From: an uncultured Oscillospiraceae bacterium | GTDB lineage: Bacteria; Bacillota; Clostridia; Oscillospirales; Oscillospiraceae | Direction: 5' to 3' | Length of the DNA stretch: 25,724 nucleotides | Assembly: GCA_900756715.1 (NCBI GenBank) | Contig: CAAELC010000126.1 | Coordinates: 1-25,724 of the forward strand | Shown here: in pieces, positions 14,626-21,771 of the stretch | Position numbering within the stretch: the stretch's first letter is position 1 | Layout of the letters: every line of letters begins with the position of its first letter | Translations under genes and position numbers: made by a program | The notes under the pieces: model-generated | Told to the model about the DNA's origin: nothing | Databases searched by the model: none | Seen by the model: only the letters and a program-made list of their open reading frames with translations

Positions 14626-15135
14626 TCATTCCTGCCGGAACATTTTCCCAATCCGGGAAAATGGCACATAGGTCAGCAGCAGGAACGGGGCCGTAATCAG
14701 CAGCTCCTTGCCCATCAGCAGGGCGCCCGGCCGGAATACCGCGCCGGATAGCTGTCCTGCAAGACACAGCATCTGCAAAACATCGGTGCAGATCAGGGCA
14801 AATAAGCCGCAAACCACCCCCGCCAGCAGCGGGGTGGAAAACAGCTTGCCTGCCGCCAGCCGGGACAGCAGCATAACTGTCACGCAGGCCAGCGTATAAA
14901 AACAGGGAATCGGTCCCGCCATGGTCAAATCCAGCGCCACACCCAGTGCAATGGCGTAAACGGCGCTTTCGTGTCCATCCTCCTGAACGGCCACCAGCGC
15001 TGCCAGCACCGGCGGCAGGAAGGGATGCACGCCCCACAGGCGTATGTGTACCAGCAGGAATGACTGAATCACCAGCACCAGTAGCGTCGCACCGGCGTAA
15101 AACAGCCATTTGTATACAAAATCACGATGCTGCAA
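14626..15135 (-). CDS. mreD: Rod shape-determining protein MreD (TTG start)
   Basis: MreD is an integral membrane component of the rod-elongation complex and works with MreC. The 169-residue product is hydrophobic with about five predicted membrane segments (roughly 10-30, 38-55, 58-80, 83-120 and 135-158) and the family-like patterns LWGVHPFLPPVLAAL and ALGVALDLTMAGPIPCFYTLA. It starts at TTG 15135, with AGAGGTG about 6 nt upstream; no in-frame ATG or GTG fits better. It follows the mreC stop codon by 10 nt. Identification rests on hydrophobicity, length and gene order, since MreD is poorly conserved. Confidence 0.88.
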   Translation of the reverse strand: MQHRDFVYKWLFYAGATLLVLVIQSFLLVHIRLWGVHPFLPPVLAALVAVQEDGHESAVYAIALGVALDLTMAGPIPCFYTLACVTVMLLSRLAAGKLFSTPLLAGVVCGLFALICTDVLQMLCLAGQLSGAVFRPGALLMGKELLITAPFLLLTYVPFSRIGKMFRQE

Positions 15136-15145
15136 GGCACACCTC

Positions 15146-15985
15146 TCAATCTACAATCTGGAACTCGGTGATGATAAACACCTCCACCAGATCCCGGGGC
15201 TGTACCTTGGGCTTGACCACTGCGTACTGGGTCAGGCCGGAGTCGTCGGTTCGTACCTCCTCCACCGTGCCGATCACCAGCCCGGATGGGTAATAGCCGC
15301 CCAGCCCGGAGGTCTGAATCAGGTCGCCGCCCACCAGCGTGTTGTCTCCGGTCAGATAGCTCAGCTTCAGCAGCCCCTGACCCATCAGGCTCAGGTCGCC
15401 CATAGCCACTGCCGCCTCACCTGTGCGGAAAACGGTTGCGCCGAATTGGGCCTGGGTGTCCAGCACCGTGGAAACGGTGCACCAGTTCAGTCCGACCTCC
15501 GTCACCACACCCACCAGAAAGCCTTCGTCGTTCACCACGCAGTTGTTCACAGCCACGCCGCTGCTGCTGCCCCGGTTCAGCGTCAGGGTAGAGGCCCAGT
15601 TGGAGTTTTCGTATTGAGTCACCTTTGCGCTTTCAAAGGTAAAATCCCGCCGCTGCTGGCGCAGATTCAGCAGGTTCCGCAGCCGTGCATTTTCCTCGCT
15701 GTCGGTCTGTGCCTGCCGGTTTTCCTCCTCCAGCTCGGCCACCCGTCTGCGCAGCTCCGCATTCTCTGCCTGCAGATCATCCACGCTCTGAAACCGGTCG
15801 CCGATGCCGCCGAACCACTGGCTGATGGCGGCGCCTGCAGTCCGGAAGGGAGAGGTAATCACGCCTGCCGCATTCTGCAAAAATCCGGAACCGGAGCCAA
15901 CCGCCGATAGAATCGACAACCCAATCATAATCACCACTGCCGCGGCCAGGATCCATATACCGGTTTTGTTGAAAAATTTCTTCAT
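15146..15985 (-). CDS. mreC: Rod shape-determining protein MreC
   Basis: MreC is a bitopic membrane protein that scaffolds the elongation complex and activates PBP2. The 279-residue product has a short cytoplasmic head, one transmembrane helix (about 9-30), a coiled coil (about 68-112, SVDDLQAENAELRRRVAELEEENRQ region) and the extracytoplasmic beta-barrel domains with LTLNRGSSSGVAVNNCVVNDEGFLVG and GDLIQTSGLGGYYPSGLVIGTV. The ATG at 15985 has GAGGA about 10 nt upstream. It lies 13 nt after maf and directly before mreD. mreB, usually next to mreC, is absent here. Confidence 0.96.
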   Translation of the reverse strand: MKKFFNKTGIWILAAAVVIMIGLSILSAVGSGSGFLQNAAGVITSPFRTAGAAISQWFGGIGDRFQSVDDLQAENAELRRRVAELEEENRQAQTDSEENARLRNLLNLRQQRRDFTFESAKVTQYENSNWASTLTLNRGSSSGVAVNNCVVNDEGFLVGVVTEVGLNWCTVSTVLDTQAQFGATVFRTGEAAVAMGDLSLMGQGLLKLSYLTGDNTLVGGDLIQTSGLGGYYPSGLVIGTVEEVRTDDSGLTQYAVVKPKVQPRDLVEVFIITEFQIVD

Positions 15986-15998
15986 AGAATCCGTTTCC

Positions 15999-16577
15999 TC
16001 AGCTCAAAAGTACGATGCCGAATTCCTGCAGCATCCGGCCCAGCAGCTCTACCGGCAGCCCCATCACATTGAAAAAGTCGCCGTCAATGCGCTCCACCAG
16101 CAGCGCTCCCTGTCCCTGCACGCCGTAGGCGCCGGCCTTGTCCATCGGCTCGCCGGTGCGGATATAGGCCTGCAATTCTGCCTGCGTAGCCTGCCGGAAA
16201 TACACATCTGTGGATTGGGCGCGGGTCAGAATTTTGTCGCCCCGCCGCACCGTCACGCCGGTGCATACCCGGTGCCGCCGCCCGGCCAGCGCCGTCAGCA
16301 TCTCCAGCGCCTGTGCCTCATCCCGCGGCTTTCCCAGCCACCGGTCCTCCAGAAACACCATGGTGTCGGCGCTGATAATCAGGTCGTCCGGCTCGCACAG
16401 GGGTGCCGCCGCGTCGGATTTTTCCCGCGAGATATAGCACACCGTTTCCTCCGGCGTCAGGTCAGCCGGATAGTTTTCTTCCACCACCGGCACCCGTACC
16501 ACAAAATCTGTTATGCCCATCCGTCCCAGAAGCTCCTGCCGCCGGGGAGAAGCGGATGCCAGAATAATCTGTCCCAT
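15999..16577 (-). CDS. maf: Maf-family nucleotide pyrophosphatase
   Basis: Maf proteins hydrolyse nucleoside triphosphates such as dTTP, UTP or modified nucleotides to monophosphates and have been linked to septum control. The 192-residue product starts MGQIILASASPRRQELLGRMG with the signature SASPRR, followed by SADTMVFLEDRWLGKPRDEAQA and a GAYGVQGQGALLVERIDGDFFNVMGLP segment typical of the family. The ATG at 16577 has GGGAGGT about 9 nt upstream; the frame stays open upstream into dut without homology. It follows dut by 7 nt and precedes mreC by 13 nt, the common maf-mre arrangement. Confidence 0.95.
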   Translation of the reverse strand: MGQIILASASPRRQELLGRMGITDFVVRVPVVEENYPADLTPEETVCYISREKSDAAAPLCEPDDLIISADTMVFLEDRWLGKPRDEAQALEMLTALAGRRHRVCTGVTVRRGDKILTRAQSTDVYFRQATQAELQAYIRTGEPMDKAGAYGVQGQGALLVERIDGDFFNVMGLPVELLGRMLQEFGIVLLS

Positions 16578-16584
16578 TTTCACT

Positions 16585-17034
16585 TTACCTCCCTGTGGAG
16601 CCGAGGCCGCCTGTGCCCCGCTCTGTTTCGTCCAATACATCCGTGATGGTTACCTCCGGCTGTACCACCGTCGTCACCATCAGCTGCGCAATTCGGTCGC
16701 CGGGTCGAATGGTATATGTCTCCTGAGACAGGTTGACCAGCCCCACGGCAATTTCTCCCCGGTAGTCGCTGTCAATTACGCCCACGCCGTTTGCCAGACA
16801 AATGCCCTGCTTGATGCCAAGTCCACTTCGGGCAAACAGCAGCGCCACATATTGGCTGCTGGGCAAAGCGATGGCAATGCCGCTGGGAATCACCTGCCGC
16901 TCCATGGGGTGCAGGGTCACCGGTGCGTCCAGACATGCGTGCAGGTCCATGGCGGCGGCTCCTGCGGTGGCCAGAGCCGGTGCCGGAATATCCCGCCCAA
17001 TCCGGTCGTTTACAATCTTGATTTTCAGTTCCAT
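16585..17034 (-). CDS. dut: Deoxyuridine 5'-triphosphate nucleotidohydrolase
   Basis: dUTPase hydrolyses dUTP to dUMP and pyrophosphate, keeping uracil out of DNA and supplying dUMP for thymidylate. The 149-residue product is of the trimeric type, with AAAMDLHA (motif 1), RSGLGIKQGI (motif 2), GVIDSDYRGEI carrying the catalytic Asp (motif 3), RPGDRIAQLMV (motif 4) and a C-terminal RGTGGLGSTGR (motif 5) that closes over the active site. The ATG at 17034 has AAGGAG about 11 nt upstream. The 159-nt gap before it, after the U32 gene, holds a GC-rich inverted repeat (GCGGC/GCCGC) and an AT-rich stretch that could contain a promoter, although none is clear. Confidence 0.96.
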   Translation of the reverse strand: MELKIKIVNDRIGRDIPAPALATAGAAAMDLHACLDAPVTLHPMERQVIPSGIAIALPSSQYVALLFARSGLGIKQGICLANGVGVIDSDYRGEIAVGLVNLSQETYTIRPGDRIAQLMVTTVVQPEVTITDVLDETERGTGGLGSTGR

Positions 17035-17193
17035 ATGGTCACCTGCTCCTTAAATAAAGAAACTATCTGTATATTTCTTTCTATAAAATACAAACTGGAA
17101 TCATTTTTGCTGTAAAATGCGGCCCGCGCCGCGCCGCTTACCCGGCGTCCTTCGGAGTATTTTCGCCCCGTCCTGCGCCGAAAAGCAGAAGTC

Positions 17194-19275
17194 TCATTCC
17201 ACGCCCCGGTAAAACAGTCCCCGGGTGTGATCGGCGGGCATCCAGTCGCCCTGCCCCTGATACCGCCGTAAAACCGTCCTGCAGGTGTCCGCGTCCTCAG
17301 TGGTAAAGCGCAGCCGCCCCCAGGTCAGGCCGCACCGCTGCCATTCCGGCTTGTCCGCCAGAAACAGAGTTCGGCTGTTTTCGATTTCTCCCCGGCAGCC
17401 GAAGCTGCACAGAATGGGGAAGTCCGCGCCTGTCCGGTCCAGCAGATGGCTTCCGCCGCCGTGGGCGCAGCCAACATTGCTTTGCGTTACGCAGTTTTCC
17501 ATAATCATCAGCGGCAGCCGCCCATAAACAATAGCCTCGCAGGGCAGATACTTTTTCAGCTCCCGAACCTGCTGGTGCCGCAGCTCAAAGGATACCGTGG
17601 CGCTCTCCAGCCCCAGCTCGCGCCACAGCAGCAGTGCGCGGCTGTTGAAAATGTTCAGCCCGAAATCTCCCCGCAGGGAAAGATTCAATCCGTTCACAAT
17701 GGGCAGGTGTCCCAGATTTCCAATGGTGGCAGACTTCACCTCCGGGTGCCGTTTCAGAGTCTCCCGCAGCTTCTCCTCGTCCGCCGTCCGAAAGATTCTC
17801 GGCAATATGGCGCACAGCTCTGTCAGTTGGCCGTAGCGCTCCGTGTCCACCTGATCCAGAAGCTCCACCGGCAGATACAGAATCTCCGCCCCCCGGGCCA
17901 GTTCCTCGGAAAGCTGCTCGGCCCGGCTGACGGAAATTGTCAGCCTCGGCTTCGCTGGCGCCTGCGCGTTCGCTTCCGGCAGCGGGGGAGTGGGGAAAAT
18001 CCGTCTTGCCGGAATTTCGGTCAATATGCCACAGAGTTCGTCTATAGCCGCCCGGCGCATGCCGTTGATAGCCCCGGCGCTCAGCATCAGTCCATCCTCC
18101 ACCTGTGCCGTAACCGTCCTGACCCGGAAAGCAGTGCCGCCCGTCTTCATCAGTCGGTCTTTTATCTCCGCCTCCGTCACAGACCGGTTCCGTGCCGTCT
18201 CCGGAATCGGGCCGGACAGCGCCACGGATGCCCCTGCCTTTGGCCCGGAAAGGAGCGTGGCGGTCAGCTGCGCAGGCTGTCCTGTCCGGGCGGAAAATGT
18301 CATGGCAACAGATACCGGCCGGTTTTCAAATCCGTTTTCATAGGTCTTCCGTATCTCGGCGAACCATGCCTCCGGCCACTTTGCATCTTCCGGACGAACG
18401 CCGAACATCTGCCCGCCTTTTTGCCCCAGCCAGTACCCATCGGTAAAGCCTGACCGGGAGAAAGCCTGCTCCAGCTGCTGCTGTTCCTGCCGGGTGGGGC
18501 CGCGCTTTTCATCCAGCAGCCGCCGGTAAATGCCGGTTACTGCCGCCACATATTCAGGCCGCTTCATGCGCCCCTCCAGCTTTACACACGAGACACCAAT
18601 TTCATGTATTTGGTTCAAAAAACCGGATAAATTTGCGTCCTTTAGGCTTAATGGATGGCCGCCATGTTCTTTTTCATTCACGCCGTAAGGCAGACGGCAA
18701 GGCTGGGCGCAGGTGCCGCGATTGCCGCTTCGCCCGCCAATCAGCGCGCTCATGGCGCACTGGCCGGAATAGCACATACACAGCGCCCCATGGCCAAAGA
18801 CCTCGATCTCCGCCTCGCAGCCCCGGCAGATTTCCTCGACCTCCCGGCCGCTCAGCTCCCGGGCCAGCACCACCCGTTCCATGCCAAGGGCCCGGGCGGC
18901 ATTGGCTCCGCCCAGCGTGTGCAGGCTCATCTGGGTGCTGGCGTGCAGCGGCACAACCGGCGCCACCTGCTTTGCCAGATGTAAAATCCCCCAATCCTGC
19001 ACCAGCACTGCGTCCACGCCCATTTGCGCCGCTTTGCGCAAGGCGTCCGCCGCGCCTTCCAGTTCCCGATCGGATACCAGCGTATTAAGAGTCAAATAGA
19101 TCTTTACCCCATGTAAATGACAATAATCCACCGCCGCCGAAAATTCTTCGTCGGTAAAATTCCGGGCATTCCGGCGGGCATTAAACGCGCCAAAGCCCAT
19201 ATATACGGCGTCCGCGCCGTTTTGCACAGCGGCCTCCAGTGCCTCTCTGGAGCCGGCGGGTGAAAGCAACTCCAT
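17194..19275 (-). CDS. U32 peptidase-family protein (RlhA-like)
   Basis: Members of this family include RlhA, needed for 5-hydroxycytidine in 23S rRNA, and the UbiU/UbiV hydroxylation proteins; true peptidase activity is doubtful. The 693-residue product has the full N-terminal U32 barrel starting MELLSPAGSREALEAAVQNGADAVYMGFG and a long C-terminal collagenase/DUF3656-like region, the size of RlhA proteins. Cysteines at C166, C173, C189/C193 and C230 (ALCMCYSGQC, GTCAQPC, VSCVKLEGR) are placed like the iron-sulphur ligands of UbiU. The ATG at 19275 lies 5 nt after the zapA stop codon. The RlhA assignment is by length and motif; the substrate is an inference. Confidence 0.88.
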   Translation of the reverse strand: MELLSPAGSREALEAAVQNGADAVYMGFGAFNARRNARNFTDEEFSAAVDYCHLHGVKIYLTLNTLVSDRELEGAADALRKAAQMGVDAVLVQDWGILHLAKQVAPVVPLHASTQMSLHTLGGANAARALGMERVVLARELSGREVEEICRGCEAEIEVFGHGALCMCYSGQCAMSALIGGRSGNRGTCAQPCRLPYGVNEKEHGGHPLSLKDANLSGFLNQIHEIGVSCVKLEGRMKRPEYVAAVTGIYRRLLDEKRGPTRQEQQQLEQAFSRSGFTDGYWLGQKGGQMFGVRPEDAKWPEAWFAEIRKTYENGFENRPVSVAMTFSARTGQPAQLTATLLSGPKAGASVALSGPIPETARNRSVTEAEIKDRLMKTGGTAFRVRTVTAQVEDGLMLSAGAINGMRRAAIDELCGILTEIPARRIFPTPPLPEANAQAPAKPRLTISVSRAEQLSEELARGAEILYLPVELLDQVDTERYGQLTELCAILPRIFRTADEEKLRETLKRHPEVKSATIGNLGHLPIVNGLNLSLRGDFGLNIFNSRALLLWRELGLESATVSFELRHQQVRELKKYLPCEAIVYGRLPLMIMENCVTQSNVGCAHGGGSHLLDRTGADFPILCSFGCRGEIENSRTLFLADKPEWQRCGLTWGRLRFTTEDADTCRTVLRRYQGQGDWMPADHTRGLFYRGVE

Positions 19276-19280
19276 CCCGC

Positions 19281-19595
19281 TTACTTGCGGCCCTGCTGGG
19301 CCTTGAACAGCTGCCGCTTCAGGTCAGACACCTCTGCCTTGGCCTGAGCGGCCTCGTCCAGATAGCCCTTGATCTGGCGGCGCAGATTTTCTGCCGCCTG
19401 CTGGCTTTTCAGCAGCTCGTCGGCCAGATTTACTGCGGCCAGCACCGCTGCATCCACCCGGGAGACCTTGCCCCGCAGCAGCTCGCCCATTTTTTCATCC
19501 ACCAGCCCGGCCACCTGCTCCATGTAGCCGGGTGCCTCATCAGCCACCAGTGTATATTCCTCATCGCAGATCGTCACCGTTACTCGATTTGCCAT
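19281..19595 (-). CDS. zapA: Cell division protein ZapA
   Basis: ZapA binds FtsZ and bundles its filaments at the Z-ring. The 104-residue product begins MANRVTVTICDEEYTLVADEAPGYMEQVAGLVDEKM, the N-terminal globular domain, followed by a helix with AAVLAAVNLADELLKSQQ and a C-terminal coiled coil of Glu/Lys/Ala-rich heptads. The ATG at 19595 has CAGGAGG 5 nt upstream; an ATG at 19640 in the same frame has no homology. It is the first gene of the long minus-strand group and lies directly before the U32 gene, a conserved pairing in Clostridia. A promoter is predicted at 19652-19679. Confidence 0.93.
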   Translation of the reverse strand: MANRVTVTICDEEYTLVADEAPGYMEQVAGLVDEKMGELLRGKVSRVDAAVLAAVNLADELLKSQQAAENLRRQIKGYLDEAAQAKAEVSDLKRQLFKAQQGRK

Positions 19596-19651
19596 AGCAG
19601 CCTCCTGCATTCTGATATAATACTTGTGTGCCTGACACACTTATTCAATCT

Positions 19652-19679
19652 ATTATATCACATTTTTTCCATCAGAAAA
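19652..19679 (-). promoter_or_regulatory. Predicted extended -10 promoter of zapA
   Basis: Minus-strand TGATATAAT (19660-19652) is an extended -10 element with a perfect TATAAT. A weak -35 (TTTTCT, 19679-19674) lies 16 nt upstream. Transcription would begin near 19645 and give a leader of about 50 nt that includes a short inverted repeat GTGTG/CACAC. Confidence 0.65.
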
Positions 19680-19783
19680 GGATTTTCTGCCGGAAAGGTT
19701 AATTTTCTGAAAAAGCGCTTGTGTGCGGGTGGGAAAAGAAAGGGTGCAAAGCAGGTCTTTTCTGAAAAAGTAACCGGCGGCGC

Positions 19784-19812
19784 TTTACGAAACGGCAATT
19801 TTCGTGTAAAAT
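19784..19812 (+). promoter_or_regulatory. Predicted promoter of the DnaD-like gene
   Basis: TTTACG (19784-19789) and TAAAAT (19807-19812) are spaced by 17 nt. Transcription would start near 19819, about 27 nt before the ATG at 19846. Together with the zapA promoter it marks a divergent intergenic region. Confidence 0.65.
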
Positions 19813-19845
19813 AGACCTGATTTACCAAAATGGAGGGGTGCGCAC

Positions 19846-20742
19846 ATGGCAGGCTATATCATACGGGAGCGGGAGCAGACACTGGTGCTGCCCGCTGCGC
19901 AGGTGGACAGCCTGCTGCGCCAGGCAGACGGGGATGCTGCGCTGCTGTATCTGTGCCTGATGCGGGCAGACGCTGCCTTGACGGCGGAGCAGCTGATGGA
20001 GCGCCTGCACATGAGCGCCCTGCGTTTGCAGGCGGCCCGGACGACCCTTGAGAAGCTGGGGCTGATTCAGGCCCAGGAGCCTGCACCCCTGCTGCCGGCC
20101 CAGGAGCGGCCGGAGTATACCACAGAGGATATGGCCAGCATGCTGCGCGACGGCGAGTTTCACATGCTGATCCAGCAGACAGAGCAGGCGCTGGGGAAAA
20201 AGCTGAGCACCGCAGACCTGCGCCGCATGGCCAATCTGCGCCATGAGATCGGCCTGCCGGTGGATGTGATTTTCCTGCTGATCCGCCACTGTATTGACCA
20301 GCAGGAGCGCCGCTTTGGTCAGGGGCGCCGCCCCACCGTGCGGCAGATTGAGGCCGAGGGCTGCTACTGGGCCAAATGCGGCATCTTTGATCAGGAATCT
20401 GCGGCCCGGTATCTGCGGCGGGACGCACAGCGCCGGGAAAAAATGGCAGATTATATGAAGGTTTTGCAGCTGGGCCAGCGCCGCCCGGTGGAGGACGAGG
20501 AAAAGTACATCGGCCGGTGGATCGACTGGGGTTTTTCGCCGGAGGCGGTGGGAATTGCCTATAGCAAAACGGTGATGAAAAAGCAGGGAATGGATTGGAA
20601 GTACTTAAACGGCATCCTGCGCCGCTGGAACGAACAGGGGCTGCACACTGAGCAGCAGATACGGGAGGCGGACAGCCGACCGGCGCCCCGGAAAGAGAAA
20701 AACAAGGGCGGCAGCGGTATGGAAGAATACATGAAATGGTAA
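19846..20742 (+). CDS. DnaD-domain replication initiation protein
   Basis: DnaD-family proteins take part in loading the replicative helicase and primosome assembly in Firmicutes. The 298-residue product has an N-terminal helical, winged-helix-like region (about 1-80, with TAEQLMERLHMSALRLQAARTTLEKLGLI) and middle/C-terminal DnaB_2-type helical domains. The last contains WKYLNGILRRW, the hallmark YKYINxILxxW-like motif of DnaD proteins, followed by a basic, disordered tail. The ATG at 19846 has GGAGG 9 nt upstream. It is immediately followed by a DnaI/DnaC-like gene (12-nt gap), the classic pairing. It is not close enough by eye to call DnaD or DnaB specifically. Confidence 0.9.
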   Translation: MAGYIIREREQTLVLPAAQVDSLLRQADGDAALLYLCLMRADAALTAEQLMERLHMSALRLQAARTTLEKLGLIQAQEPAPLLPAQERPEYTTEDMASMLRDGEFHMLIQQTEQALGKKLSTADLRRMANLRHEIGLPVDVIFLLIRHCIDQQERRFGQGRRPTVRQIEAEGCYWAKCGIFDQESAARYLRRDAQRREKMADYMKVLQLGQRRPVEDEEKYIGRWIDWGFSPEAVGIAYSKTVMKKQGMDWKYLNGILRRWNEQGLHTEQQIREADSRPAPRKEKNKGGSGMEEYMKW

Positions 20743-20754
20743 GGGGGCGACGGT

Positions 20755-21753
20755 ATGGCATATGACGGGAAAATACTAAGCCGCGCCATGCAGCGCTATA
20801 ATGAGGATAAGCAGCGGCGAAGCGCCCAGCAGGAGGCGGCCCGGGCCAGAGCCTGCCGGGAGGAGCCCCGTCTGGGGCAGATCCGGCAGACGATGCAGGG
20901 CACGGTGGGCCGGGTATTGGCCGAGGCCATGAGCCGGGGAGAAGACCCGATGCCGGCGCTGGAGGCTCTGCGGAAGGAAAATCTGGGCCTGCAGCAGGAG
21001 CGGGCAGAGCTGCTGCGCAGCCATGGCTGGCCCGCAGACCTGATGGAAGACAAGCCCCGCTGCATCCTTTGCGGGGACACGGGCTTTCGGCAGGGACGGA
21101 TGTGCTCCTGCCTGCAAAAATACTATGCGCGGGAGCAGATTGAGGAGCTGAGCCGCCTGCTGGATGTGGGCAGCCAGAGCTTTGAGAGCTTTGATCTGGA
21201 GTGGTATTCCTGTGAGGTGGGCCAATATGGCCGCAGTCCCCGGGAGACTATGGAGCGGAATCTGTCCATCTGCCGGACCTTTGCCCAGAGCTTCGGAAGT
21301 GACAGCGGCAACCTGCTGCTGTTCGGCGCACCGGGGCTGGGAAAGACCTTTTTGTCCGCCTGTATTGCCCGGGTAGTCAGCGAGGACGGATTTTCCGTGG
21401 TGTATGACACGGCCATGCGGATTTTTTCCCGGTTTGAAGCCGCCAAGTTCCGCGCGTTTGACGACCCGGAGGCGCAGGAGGACACAGAGCGATACCTGCG
21501 CTGCGACCTGCTGATTCTGGACGATCTGGGCACGGAAATGACCACCACCATGGTGCAGAGCGCCCTGTATCAGATTATCAACGGGCGGCTGCTGTCCGGG
21601 CGGAGCACCGTTATCAGCACCAACCTGATGCCGGCGCAGCTGGGCGAGCGTTACGGCGCGCAGATTCGGTCCCGGCTGGAGGGAGAATATCAACTGCTGC
21701 CCTTCATTGGCGAGGATATTCGCCGGCTGAAACGGGAGCGGGGCATATCATGA
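20755..21753 (+). CDS. DnaI/DnaC-like helicase loader ATPase
   Basis: The 332-residue product is an AAA+ ATPase of the DnaC/DnaI/IstB group, predicted to load the replicative helicase. An N-terminal helical region (about 1-95) is followed by a zinc-finger-like C103-x2-C106-x10-C117-x-C119. The AAA+ domain has Walker A GAPGLGKT (191-198), Walker B LLILDDLGTE with D256/D257, sensor-1 VISTNL and an arginine-finger region RIRSRLEG-like (QIRSRLEGEY). The zinc motif and DnaD neighbour favour a DnaI-type loader over the transposon protein IstB, and no transposase is nearby. The ATG at 20755 has AAGGGGG 7 nt upstream. Confidence 0.92.
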   Translation: MAYDGKILSRAMQRYNEDKQRRSAQQEAARARACREEPRLGQIRQTMQGTVGRVLAEAMSRGEDPMPALEALRKENLGLQQERAELLRSHGWPADLMEDKPRCILCGDTGFRQGRMCSCLQKYYAREQIEELSRLLDVGSQSFESFDLEWYSCEVGQYGRSPRETMERNLSICRTFAQSFGSDSGNLLLFGAPGLGKTFLSACIARVVSEDGFSVVYDTAMRIFSRFEAAKFRAFDDPEAQEDTERYLRCDLLILDDLGTEMTTTMVQSALYQIINGRLLSGRSTVISTNLMPAQLGERYGAQIRSRLEGEYQLLPFIGEDIRRLKRERGIS

Positions 21754-21771
21754 GAGAGAAAGGTGTGTTGT

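Noticed and set aside
17095..17193. GC-rich repeat (GCGGC/GCCGC) after the U32 gene as terminator
   Set aside because: The stem is only 5 bp and followed by ATTTTAC rather than a T-run; dut may be cotranscribed or have its own start.
19596..19845. Small RNA or small gene in the divergent intergenic region
   Set aside because: The two divergent promoters explain most conserved-looking elements, and no open frame with a ribosome binding site or clear terminator hairpin was seen.
20755..21753. IstB transposition helper as an alternative for the AAA+ gene
   Set aside because: No transposase, terminal repeats or target duplication; the Cys motif and DnaD neighbour fit a helicase loader.
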